Below are positions 1 through 6,451 of a stretch of 6,666 nucleotides of DNA, piece after piece; the stretch's first letter is position 1, and every line of letters begins with the position of its first letter. The stretch covers positions 1-6,666 of the forward strand of contig CAMQOJ010000245.1 in NCBI GenBank assembly GCA_947003375.1, read 5' to 3'. Made by a program: the position numbers and the translations under genes. Under the pieces are notes generated by a model that was not told where the DNA came from, searched no databases, and saw only the letters and a list, made by a program, of their open reading frames with translations. This stretch comes from an uncultured Lachnospiraceae bacterium (GTDB taxonomy: Bacteria; Bacillota; Clostridia; Lachnospirales; Lachnospiraceae).

Positions 1-2
1 GG

Positions 3-806
3 CCGTACTATGTTGTATTGAAGCTGTACCTTTTCCCCGGGCTGGCCGCCAGGGAGGCCCGGCAGACCGGGCTGCTGGCGGAGCACGCCCTGTTGAAGAT
101 GCCGCGTATTTACAAGGTGCTGGAGAAGGAGCAGACAGGCCTGCCCATGGACGCGCTTTTCATGGAATACATAGAGGGCGTCAACGCAGGCAACTTTGAT
201 CCTGCGGAGCTGCCGACAGAGGCCAGGGACTCTATCTGCGAGAGCATCGTGGACAATCTGATCGGATATCATAATGTCGTGAACCCCGAAGGGTTCGGCA
301 TCCTGTCCTCCGGGACATACTGCCCCACCTGGCAGGAGTACTACCAGCCGATTGCCCGGGGCATCGTGGAGAAGGCAGGACGCCTTCGGGAGAAGGGCCA
401 GCTATCGGACAGGGTGCTTTCGGTATTCCGCCAGTCCATGGAGCGGTTCGGCCATATTTTCCGCCGGCCCATCACGCAGGCCCGGCTGATACACGGGGAC
501 TATAATACATGGAACGTGATGCTGGACAGGGACAGGAGCCGGGCGGTGGCCGTAATCGACCCGTTCCACTGCTGCTGGGCGGACAGCGAGTTCGACCTGT
601 ACCAGCTGGACAATGCCAACGGCAAAGGCTACGGCCTCCTGGAACGATATGCGCAGAAGATGCCATTGAGCGAAGATTTTGAGGCAAAGAGGCGATTCTA
701 TGAGCTCTACACGGAAGTGGCTCATTATCATGACGCCCAGGTGGAGGTGAACCTGGAGGCGGTGGAGAGGCTGGCAGAACGATTGAATGATATAATGCGG
801 ACATAA
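3..806 (+). CDS. APH/fructosamine-kinase-like phosphotransferase, 5' end cut by window edge
   Basis: Probable ATP-dependent small-molecule kinase of the aminoglycoside phosphotransferase/fructosamine kinase fold, cytosolic. The first in-frame TTG is at 18, but it has no Shine-Dalgarno sequence and the frame stays open to base 3, reading PYYVVLKLY. The VLK (Lys codon 21-23) looks like the ATP-binding lysine strand of the kinase N-lobe, so the real start is upstream of the window. A hinge-like FMEYIEG follows. The catalytic loop is HGDYNTWNVML (His codon 492-494, Asp 498-500, Asn 513-515), matching the family HxDxxxxN motif. The metal-binding DFG equivalent is the Asp of VIDPF (codon 558-560). 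The following ADSEFDLYQLDN segment resembles the 'D-x-E-x-D-L' region of fructosamine kinases. All catalytic residues are present, so the gene looks intact. The substrate cannot be told from sequence, and antibiotic resistance should not be inferred. It converges on pncB, and no clear intrinsic terminator follows. Confidence 0.85.
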   Translation, partial: PYYVVLKLYLFPGLAAREARQTGLLAEHALLKMPRIYKVLEKEQTGLPMDALFMEYIEGVNAGNFDPAELPTEARDSICESIVDNLIGYHNVVNPEGFGILSSGTYCPTWQEYYQPIARGIVEKAGRLREKGQLSDRVLSVFRQSMERFGHIFRRPITQARLIHGDYNTWNVMLDRDRSRAVAVIDPFHCCWADSEFDLYQLDNANGKGYGLLERYAQKMPLSEDFEAKRRFYELYTEVAHYHDAQVEVNLEAVERLAERLNDIMRT

Positions 807-897
807 TTTCAATAGACTGAATCGGGATGCAGGGGAAATGCGGCAACGGGAAATTACATGGGTGCATGGCAGGTGGAATGAAACGGGGGATTCCGTC

Positions 898-940
898 ATG
901 CGGCCGCCGCATGGATGATGGTCAAATATGCGGCCGCCGC
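898..940. repeat. Two copies of a 13-nt GC-rich element between convergent genes
   Basis: ATGCGGCCGCCGC occurs at 898-910 and again at 928-940. The first copy lies in a perfect 7-bp inverted repeat with a 3-nt loop (CATGCGG at 897-903, CCGCATG at 907-913). The second can form only GCGG/CCGC, flanked by AAATAT on the left and TTT on the right. They sit in the 152-nt gap between the phosphotransferase stop and the pncB stop, where terminators would be expected. Neither copy has a proper U-tract on either strand, so a terminator role is only a guess. Each copy contains the octamer GCGGCCGC. Confidence 0.55.
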
Positions 941-951
941 TTTCGGGTCAT

Positions 952-967
952 GGGAAAACTATTTCCC
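952..967. other. Perfect 6-bp inverted repeat overlapping the pncB stop codon
   Basis: GGGAAA (952-957) and TTTCCC (962-967) are perfectly complementary around a 4-nt loop that contains the pncB stop codon (959-961). In the pncB transcript this puts a small stem-loop on the last two sense codons and the stop. No U-run follows on either strand, so it does not look like an intrinsic terminator. It could protect the 3' end or be chance. Confidence 0.35.
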
Positions 968-2413
968 GCTCAGCTCCTCCAGTAACCGGATTTTTGTATC
1001 ATACAGCTGCTGGGAAAGGTCCACATATACCTCATGAGGATTCACCAGTCGCTTGGTTTCGTCCCAGAGAGTGTCCAGCTCCTGCTGGCAATAGAGGCGG
1101 ATGTCCATGACCTTGGGAGAGGTGTAAAGGCATTCGCCCTTATGGAAGATATGCTCCATCAGAGGACGCAGTCTATAGGTGCCGGCCTTCAGCTTGGTCT
1201 TCTTCCAGGGCTCATGGGGGTCAAAGAGCGTCAGATCATTGTCTTCCTGATAAGTTTCCGTTGCCAGGCAGATTAAATCGGCCTTGATCTTTCCGGTATC
1301 CTTTTCGTAGATGCGGTAGATTTTCTTATTCCCGGGATTGGTGACCTTCTCGCTGTTCTCGGAGAGCTTGATCTTCGGGACGAAATGCCCCTCCGCGTCA
1401 CGGATCGCCGCCAGCTTGTACACGCCGCCGAAGGAGGGATTGTCCTTGGAGGTGATTAGGTTGGTGCCCACGCCCCAGGAGGTGATGGCGGCCCCCTGTA
1501 CCTTCAGGCTGTCGATCAGATATTCGTCCAGGTCATTGGAGGCGGAGATTACGGCGTCCGGGAAGCCCGCAGCATCCAGCATCTTCCTGGCCTGCTTGGA
1601 GAGGTAGGCCAGGTCGCCGCTGTCTAAGCGGATGCCATAGAAGGTCAGGGGGATGCCCGCCTCCCGCATTTCCGTGAAGACCCGGATGGCATTGGGCACG
1701 CCGGATTTCAGGGTATCATAGGTGTCCACCAGCAGGATGCAGGCGGTGGGGTACATCTCGGCATAGGTCTTGAAGGCCGTGTACTCATCGGAGAAGCTCA
1801 TGATCCAGCTGTGGGCGTGGGTGCCCTTCACCGGCACGCCGAAGAGCTGGCCGCAGAGCACGTTGCTGGTGCCGATGCAGCCGCCGATGACAGCCGCCCT
1901 GGCCCCGTAGGTGCCCGCGTCCGGCCCCTGGGCCCTGCGCAGGCCGAACTCCATGATGCCGTCCCCCCTGGCGGCATAGCAGACCCTGGCGGCCTTGGTG
2001 GCAATCAGGCTCTGGTGGTTGATGATGTTCAGGATGGCGGTCTCCACCAGCTGTGCCTCCATGATGGGGGCGATGACCTTGATCACCGGCTCCCTGGGGA
2101 ACATCACCGTGCCCTCGGGGATGGCGTAGATATCGCCGGAGAAGCGGAAGGTCTTTAAATAATCTAGGAAATCCGCCTGGAAGACGCCCAGGGAGGCCAG
2201 ATAGTCGATGTCCTCCTGGTCGAAATGCAGTTCCTTGATGTACTGGATGACCTGCTCCAGGCCCGCTGAGATTGCGTAGCCGCCGTCGCAGGGGTTCTTG
2301 CGGTAGAAGGCGTCGAAGATTACGGTCTCGTTCTGATTTTTGTGCCTGAAATACCCCTGCATCATGGTGAGTTCATACAGGTCTGTCATCAGGGTGAGAT
2401 TCTGTCTGTCCAT
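959..2413 (-). CDS. pncB: Nicotinate phosphoribosyltransferase
   Basis: Makes nicotinate mononucleotide from nicotinate and 5-phosphoribosyl-1-pyrophosphate with ATP hydrolysis (EC 6.3.4.21), the entry step of the Preiss-Handler NAD salvage pathway; cytosolic. The protein is 484 aa, the usual length for the Gram-positive/human-like subgroup. The N-terminus has LMTDLYELTMMQGYF (residues 8-22), typical of the family. FGLRRAQGPDAG is at 156-167. GTHAHSW is at 197-203, where His201 occupies the family's conserved GTxAHS histidine that is phosphorylated during the cycle. RLDSGDL (262-268) and NPSFGGVYKL (325-334) belong to the substrate and phosphoribosyl-binding core, followed by the C-terminal NAPRTase domain. 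The start is ATG at 2413, with GAGGAG (complement of 2417-2422) three bases upstream. A good promoter lies about 40 nt upstream. The gene is monocistronic as far as the window shows: divergent from ileS and convergent with the phosphotransferase. It appears intact. Confidence 0.96.
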   Translation of the reverse strand: MDRQNLTLMTDLYELTMMQGYFRHKNQNETVIFDAFYRKNPCDGGYAISAGLEQVIQYIKELHFDQEDIDYLASLGVFQADFLDYLKTFRFSGDIYAIPEGTVMFPREPVIKVIAPIMEAQLVETAILNIINHQSLIATKAARVCYAARGDGIMEFGLRRAQGPDAGTYGARAAVIGGCIGTSNVLCGQLFGVPVKGTHAHSWIMSFSDEYTAFKTYAEMYPTACILLVDTYDTLKSGVPNAIRVFTEMREAGIPLTFYGIRLDSGDLAYLSKQARKMLDAAGFPDAVISASNDLDEYLIDSLKVQGAAITSWGVGTNLITSKDNPSFGGVYKLAAIRDAEGHFVPKIKLSENSEKVTNPGNKKIYRIYEKDTGKIKADLICLATETYQEDNDLTLFDPHEPWKKTKLKAGTYRLRPLMEHIFHKGECLYTSPKVMDIRLYCQQELDTLWDETKRLVNPHEVYVDLSQQLYDTKIRLLEELSGK

Positions 2414-2457
2414 AGGCTCCTCTTTTCTGCCGTGTCCGGCATTCTTGTATTTTTACA

Positions 2458-2486
2458 ATCATATACCATCCGCGGCTCAATTGCAA
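2458..2486 (-). promoter_or_regulatory. Sigma-A-type promoter of pncB
   Basis: On the minus strand, TTGCAA (2486-2481) and TATGAT (2463-2458) are separated by exactly 17 nt. The -10 differs from consensus at one position and the -35 at two. Transcription would start near 2451, giving a leader of about 38 nt that contains the GAGGAG ribosome binding site and no obvious riboswitch. This is a reading by eye; no transcript data are available. Confidence 0.7.
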
Positions 2487-2490
2487 GAGG

Positions 2491-2510
2491 CGGGAGGCCG
2501 GTGCCTCCCG
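2491..2510. promoter_or_regulatory. 8-bp GC-rich inverted repeat just upstream of the pncB -35
   Basis: CGGGAGGC (2491-2498) and GCCTCCCG (2503-2510) form a perfect 8-bp inverted repeat around CGGT. The element ends 4 bp from the pncB -35 hexamer on its upstream side. As DNA it is placed like an operator or activator site. As RNA on the minus strand it would be a hairpin starting 2 nt after the stop of the small ORF at 2513-2599, but the following CCTCTTGC is a poor U-tract. I do not recognise it as the site of a known niacin regulator. Confidence 0.4.
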
Positions 2511-2512
2511 GG

Positions 2513-2599
2513 TCATGCCCAGTATTTCGACAGCTTGGCCTGCGCCTCCGCTTCTTCCAGGCCTAGCCTGTCCATGAAAATAGTGACAGAAAAATCCAC
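2513..2599 (-). CDS. Possible 28-codon small ORF, doubtful
   Basis: A minus-strand ORF starts at GTG (2599-2597), with GAGAGGA (complement of 2606-2612) six bases upstream, and ends at TGA (2515-2513). An internal ATG at 2575 would give 20 aa. The predicted peptide begins with hydrophobic residues (VDFSVTIF) and continues as a charged Ala/Glu-rich helix (DRLGLEEAEAQAKLSKYWA). A possible promoter is TTGTGG (2653-2648), 16 nt, TAGAAT (2631-2626), lying back to back with the ileS promoter. The inverted repeat at 2491-2510 follows 2 nt after the stop. I recognise no family. It may be a real small protein, a decayed gene tail or chance; the ribosome-site spacing is the only positive sign beyond the open frame. 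Confidence 0.2.
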   Translation of the reverse strand: MDFSVTIFMDRLGLEEAEAQAKLSKYWA

Positions 2600-2653
2600 A
2601 AAAAATCCTCTCGCAGAAAACCAGAATTCTACTTGACAAACAAAAATCCACAA
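2584..2653. repeat. Partial duplication of the ileS promoter segment
   Basis: The 12-mer AAAAATCCACAA occurs at 2590-2601 and 2642-2653. Each copy is preceded by TGACA (2584-2588 and 2634-2638), with 1 nt between the two blocks in the first copy and 3 nt in the second. The second copy is the -35 and spacer of the ileS promoter. The first has the matching order but no -10 hexamer, so it looks like a diverged tandem copy about 50 bp upstream. It could be a decayed promoter or a repeated protein-binding site. Confidence 0.5.
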
Positions 2654-2662
2654 GATTATAAT
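2633..2662 (+). promoter_or_regulatory. Sigma-A promoter of the ileS T-box leader
   Basis: TTGACA (2633-2638) and TATAAT (2657-2662) are both perfect consensus hexamers with an 18-nt spacer. Transcription should start around 2668-2670, placing the whole T-box downstream. Such a strong promoter fits a gene controlled mainly by premature termination rather than by initiation. Confidence 0.9.
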
Positions 2663-2668
2663 GATATA

Positions 2669-3070
2669 TCAGAAAAAACGTCACAGACAGCAAATGCCAT
2701 GACGAAGAGAGTAGCTGTTCCGGGAAAGCCCCAGCGAGCCGGTGAGGGTGGGAGACCGGCGTAAGTAGAGGGACAGTGAAGATCGCTTCCGAGCAGGCAG
2801 GACAAAAGACAGGAGCCGGATTCCCCGATGCACAAGGCCAGCGACTTGGCGGCCGTGGCCGGGAGAGGGCTCCGGGACGAGTAGCCCTGCACGGCATTCC
2901 CCCGTTATGGGAAAACGCATCATTTCCGTAAAGGAGATTCCGTATCCGGCCGGATGCCAGGGCATATGCCCGCAGGCAAGGCGGAATCGGGGGCCTGACG
3001 GATACGTGCGATGTAACAGGTGGTGAAACGAATGCGCAGGCTTCGTCCTATTACGGGACGGAGCCTTTTT
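2669..3070 (+). promoter_or_regulatory. T-box riboswitch (isoleucine specifier) controlling ileS
   Basis: Untranslated leader that senses uncharged tRNA-Ile and switches between antiterminator and terminator. Stem I: CTGTTCC (2715-2721) pairs with GGGACAG (2770-2776), with one G-U pair. AGCGAG (2733-2738) and the GCCGGT/ACCGGC hairpin (2738-2743/2755-2760, loop rich in GGG) match the conserved distal elbow-binding part. The specifier loop GTGAAGATCGC (2776-2786) has ATC at 2782-2784, an Ile codon that agrees with the downstream gene. A stem II-like hairpin spans 2812-2873 (GGAGCC/GGCTCC closing, TTCCC/GGGAG and GGCCA/TGGCC inside). GTAGCCCTGCACGG...CCGTTATGGG (2881-2911) fits the stem IIA/B pseudoknot: ACGG/CCGT plus CCC/GGG. 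A large structured domain occupies 2916-3010. The antiterminator is AGG (3018-3020), bulge UGGUGAA (3021-3027), ACG (3028-3030), paired to CGT and CCT (3044-3049). UGGU suits the A discriminator base of tRNA-Ile, but the usual ACC after it is GAA. The leader, about 400 nt, is longer than typical. Confidence 0.92.
3038..3070 (+). terminator. Intrinsic terminator of the ileS T-box
   Basis: AGGCTTCGTCC (3038-3048) pairs with GGACGGAGCCT (3056-3066) over 11 bp with one G-U pair and a 7-nt loop. A run of five T (3066-3070) follows. Its 5' arm shares 3044-3048 with the 3' strand of the antiterminator, so the two structures are mutually exclusive, as expected for a transcriptional T-box. Readthrough into ileS should require uncharged tRNA-Ile. 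Confidence 0.93.
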
Positions 3071-3196
3071 CACACCATTTTACGGCTATAGCATTCCGCA
3101 GCCCCTGGAAGCGCCTGTGGCAGCTCCAAGAGCAGAGAAACGGCGGCCCCCGACGGGCAATCGCCAAACCGCAGAACCAGGAAAGGAAGCGCGACA

Positions 3197-6100
3197 ATGT
3201 ACAAACAGGTTTCAGCAAATGTCAGCACGGTAGAACGCGAAAAAGAAGTGGAGAGATTCTGGCGGGAGAACGATATCTTCCAGAAGACCATCGACAGCCG
3301 GAAGGAGGGCCCGGTCTATACCTTCTACGACGGCCCGCCCACGGCCAACGGCAAGCCCCACATCGGCCATGTGGAGACCCGCACCATCAAGGACATGATT
3401 CCCAGATACCGCACCATGAAGGGGTGCATGGTGCCCCGGAAAGCGGGCTGGGACACCCATGGCCTGCCCGTGGAACTGGAGGTGGAGAAGCTCTTAGGGC
3501 TGGACGGCAAGGAGCAGATCGAGGAGTATGGCCTGGCCCCCTTCATCGACAAATGCAAGGAGAGCGTCTGGAAGTACAAGGGCATGTGGGAGGAATTCTC
3601 CGGCTCCGTGGGCTTCTGGGCGGACATGGACGACCCTTACGTGACCTATCATGACGACTATATCGAGTCCGAGTGGTGGGCGCTGAAGACCATCTGGGAC
3701 AAGGGCCTTTTATACAAGGGCTTCAAAATCGTGCCCTACTGCCCCCGCTGCGGCACCCCCCTGTCCAGCCACGAGGTGGCCCAGGGCTACAAGGCGGTGA
3801 AGGAGCGCTCCGCGGTGGCGCGCTTCAAATGCGTGGGGGAGGAGGCCTATTTCCTGGCGTGGACTACGACACCGTGGACATTGCCCTCCAATGTGGCCCT
3901 GTGTGTGAACCCGGATGAGACCTATGTGAAGGTGAAGGCCGCTGACGGCTATACCTATTACATGGCCCAGGCCCTGCTGGATACTGTGCTGGGAGGCCTG
4001 GCGGAAGAGGGGACGGCGGCTTACCAGGTGCTGGAGACCTATAAGGGCACGGACCTGGAGCATAAAGAGTATGAGCCCCTGTTCGCCTGTTCCGGAGAGG
4101 AAGCCGCCCGCCAGGGCAAAAAGGCCCATTACGTCACTTGTGACACATATGTCACAATGTCCGACGGTACGGGCATCGTGCACATCGCCCCCGCCTTCGG
4201 TGAGGACGACGCAAACGTAGGCAGGAAGTACGGCCTGCCCCTGGTGCAGTTCGTGGACGGCAGGGGCCATATGACGGAGGAGACCCCCTACGCCGGGAAA
4301 TTCGTGAAGGACGCGGATCCCGATATCCTGAAGGATTTAGATAAGGAAGGAAAGCTGTTCTCCGCGCCGAAATTCGAGCACGATTATCCTTTCTGCTGGC
4401 GCTGCGACACGCCCCTGATCTACTACGCCAGAGAGTCTTGGTTCATCAAGATGACCGCCGTGAAGGACGACCTGGTGCGCAACAACAAGACCATCAACTG
4501 GATCCCGCCCACCATCGGCGAGGGGCGCTTCGGCAACTGGCTGGAGAACATCCAGGACTGGGGCATCTCCAGGAACCGCTACTGGGGCACTCCCCTGAAT
4601 ATCTGGGAGTGCCAGTGCGGGCATATGGAATCCGTGGGCAGCAGGGAGCAGCTTGCCGCTCTCACCGGGGATGAGAAGACTAAGGACGTCGAGCTGCACC
4701 GCCCTTATATCGACGAGGTGACCTTCCCCTGCCCCAAGTGCGGGAAGACCATGAAGCGGGTGCCGGAGGTCATCGACTGCTGGTTCGACTCCGGGGCCAT
4801 GCCCTTTGCCCAGCATCATTATCCTTTTGAGAATAAAGATTTATTCGAACAGCAGTTCCCAGCCAACTTCATCTCAGAGGCCGTGGACCAGACCAGAGGA
4901 TGGTTCTACTCCCTGCTGGCGGAGTCCACGCTGCTCTTTAATAAGGCCCCCTACGAGAATGTCATCGTGCTGGGCCTGGTGGCGGACGAGGACGGTCAGA
5001 AGATGAGCAAGTCCAAGGGGAATGTGGTGGATCCCTTCCAGGCCCTGGAGGAGTACGGCGCGGACGCCATCCGGTGGTATTTCTACACCAGCGCCGCCCC
5101 CTGGCTGCCCAAGCGCTTCTCCGGCAAGACCGTGCTGGAGGGACAGCACAAGTTCCTGGACAAGCTCTGGAACACCTATACCTTCTTCGTGCTGTACGCC
5201 AATATCGACGGGTTCGACGCGTCAAAGCATACATTAGAGTACGAAAAACTGCCAGTGATGGACAGATGGCTCCTGTCCAGGCTGAACACCGTGGTGGGCG
5301 AGGTGGATACGAACCTGGACAGATACCGCATCCCCGAGGCGGCCAAGGCCCTGCAGGATTTCGTGGAGGAGATGAGCAACTGGTACGTGCGCCGCAGCCG
5401 CGAGCGCTTCTGGGCAAAGGGCATGGAGCAGGACAAGATAAACGCCTATATGACCCTGCACACGGCTTTGGTGACGGTGTGCAAGGCGGCGGCTCCCATG
5501 ATTCCCTTCATGACGGAGGAAATCTACCGGAATTTGGTGTGCAGCACCGACGGAAACGCGCCGGAGAGCATCCATCTGTGTGATTTTCCGATAGCGGAAG
5601 AATGTTTTATAGATAAAAAGCTAGAGGCGGACATGGAGGAGGTGCTGGAGGCCGTGGTGCTGGGCCGGGCCTGCCGCAATGCCGCCGCGATCAAGAACCG
5701 CCAGCCCATCGGCAGGATGTACGTGAAGATGGGGGCAGGGCAGGCCGGATCGGGAGAAGATGCGGCAGCCGGCGTGCCTGCAGAGGGACCGCAGCCTGCC
5801 GCGGGGACGGCCCAGGGCTTGGACGGCTTCTGCACCGCCATCATCCGGGACGAGCTGAACGTGAAGGAAGTGGTCTACACAGAGGACGTGCGGGACTACA
5901 CCACCTACACCTTCAAGCCCCAGCTCCGCACGGCAGGACCCAAATACGGCAAGCAGCTGGGCGGAATCCAGAAAACGCTGGCGGCGCTGGACGGCAATGC
6001 CGCCATGGATGAGCTGGATGCCAGCGGAAAGCTTGCCTTTGAGGTGAACGGAGCGGCCGTGGAGCTGACCAAGGACGATCTGCTGATTGACATGACCCAG

Positions 6101-6427
6101 AAGCCGGGCTACGTGTCCCAGGAGAACGGCAGGATGACCGTGGTGCTGGACACCAACCTGACGGAGGAGCTGATCGAGGAGGGCTTCGTCTACGAGCTGA
6201 TCAGCAAGATTCAGACCATGCGCAAGGACGCGGGCTTCCAGGTCATGGATCACATCCGTGTGTCCGTCAACGGAAACGGGAAGCTGGCGGCGATTGCTGT
6301 CCGGAACGCGGATTCGATTTCCGGAAAGGTGCTGGCCGAAGAGCTGACGGAGGGGAAGGATTTCGCGGTGGCAAAGGAATGGAACGTGAACGGCGAGAAG
6401 GTCGTCATCGCCATTGAAAAGGTATAA
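3197..6427 (+). CDS. ileS: Isoleucyl-tRNA synthetase, type 2 (eukaryote-like)
   Basis: Charges tRNA-Ile with isoleucine (EC 6.1.1.5) in the cytosol and hydrolyses mischarged Val-tRNA. Class Ia signatures are intact: HIGH at residues 55-58 in PPTANGKPHIGHV, and KMSKS at 602-606. The editing domain shows WTTTPWTLPSN (222-232) and VHIAPAFGEDD (328-338). Cysteine pairs C182/C185, C400/C403 and C472, C474, C512, C515 look like zinc sites. WFDSG starts at 529. The anticodon-binding helical domain follows (about 690-810), then a DUF5915-like C-terminal region. Sequence style (WDTHGLPVELEVEK, YCPRCGTPLSSHE) matches the Thermus/eukaryote-like type 2 clade, which as a class is poorly inhibited by mupirocin. 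At 1076 aa it is somewhat longer than usual; an Ala/Gly/Pro-rich stretch at about 846-876 explains the excess. Start ATG has AAGGA (3183-3187) nine bases upstream. The 126 nt between T-box terminator and start hold only this site. Expression is T-box controlled. Confidence 0.97.
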   Translation: MYKQVSANVSTVEREKEVERFWRENDIFQKTIDSRKEGPVYTFYDGPPTANGKPHIGHVETRTIKDMIPRYRTMKGCMVPRKAGWDTHGLPVELEVEKLLGLDGKEQIEEYGLAPFIDKCKESVWKYKGMWEEFSGSVGFWADMDDPYVTYHDDYIESEWWALKTIWDKGLLYKGFKIVPYCPRCGTPLSSHEVAQGYKAVKERSAVARFKCVGEEAYFLAWTTTPWTLPSNVALCVNPDETYVKVKAADGYTYYMAQALLDTVLGGLAEEGTAAYQVLETYKGTDLEHKEYEPLFACSGEEAARQGKKAHYVTCDTYVTMSDGTGIVHIAPAFGEDDANVGRKYGLPLVQFVDGRGHMTEETPYAGKFVKDADPDILKDLDKEGKLFSAPKFEHDYPFCWRCDTPLIYYARESWFIKMTAVKDDLVRNNKTINWIPPTIGEGRFGNWLENIQDWGISRNRYWGTPLNIWECQCGHMESVGSREQLAALTGDEKTKDVELHRPYIDEVTFPCPKCGKTMKRVPEVIDCWFDSGAMPFAQHHYPFENKDLFEQQFPANFISEAVDQTRGWFYSLLAESTLLFNKAPYENVIVLGLVADEDGQKMSKSKGNVVDPFQALEEYGADAIRWYFYTSAAPWLPKRFSGKTVLEGQHKFLDKLWNTYTFFVLYANIDGFDASKHTLEYEKLPVMDRWLLSRLNTVVGEVDTNLDRYRIPEAAKALQDFVEEMSNWYVRRSRERFWAKGMEQDKINAYMTLHTALVTVCKAAAPMIPFMTEEIYRNLVCSTDGNAPESIHLCDFPIAEECFIDKKLEADMEEVLEAVVLGRACRNAAAIKNRQPIGRMYVKMGAGQAGSGEDAAAGVPAEGPQPAAGTAQGLDGFCTAIIRDELNVKEVVYTEDVRDYTTYTFKPQLRTAGPKYGKQLGGIQKTLAALDGNAAMDELDASGKLAFEVNGAAVELTKDDLLIDMTQKPGYVSQENGRMTVVLDTNLTEELIEEGFVYELISKIQTMRKDAGFQVMDHIRVSVNGNGKLAAIAVRNADSISGKVLAEELTEGKDFAVAKEWNVNGEKVVIAIEKV

Positions 6428-6451
6428 ACGAACAGAGGTATTGCTGTATAC

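Noticed and set aside
10..21. ATG at 10 as a start for the first gene
   Set aside because: It is in another frame and stops after three codons. The gene's own frame is open to the window edge and already shows kinase N-lobe sequence.
402..912. Minus-strand frames opposite the phosphotransferase
   Set aside because: The plus-strand frame carries the full kinase motifs; the antisense frames have none.
1811..2158. 115-codon plus-strand frame inside pncB
   Set aside because: It is antisense to conserved pncB motifs, rich in Gly, Ala, Asp and His, with no domain; a shadow of the real gene.
2373..2897. 174-codon minus-strand open frame across the T-box and into pncB
   Set aside because: It is opposite a structured RNA leader and overlaps the pncB start in another frame. 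Its composition is Arg/Pro/Ser-rich with no family likeness.
2669..3070. A different amino-acid riboswitch or an attenuator peptide before ileS
   Set aside because: Stem I distal motif, Ile codon in the specifier loop, UGGU bulge and overlapping terminator together identify a T-box; no leader peptide with Ile codons and a ribosome site was seen.
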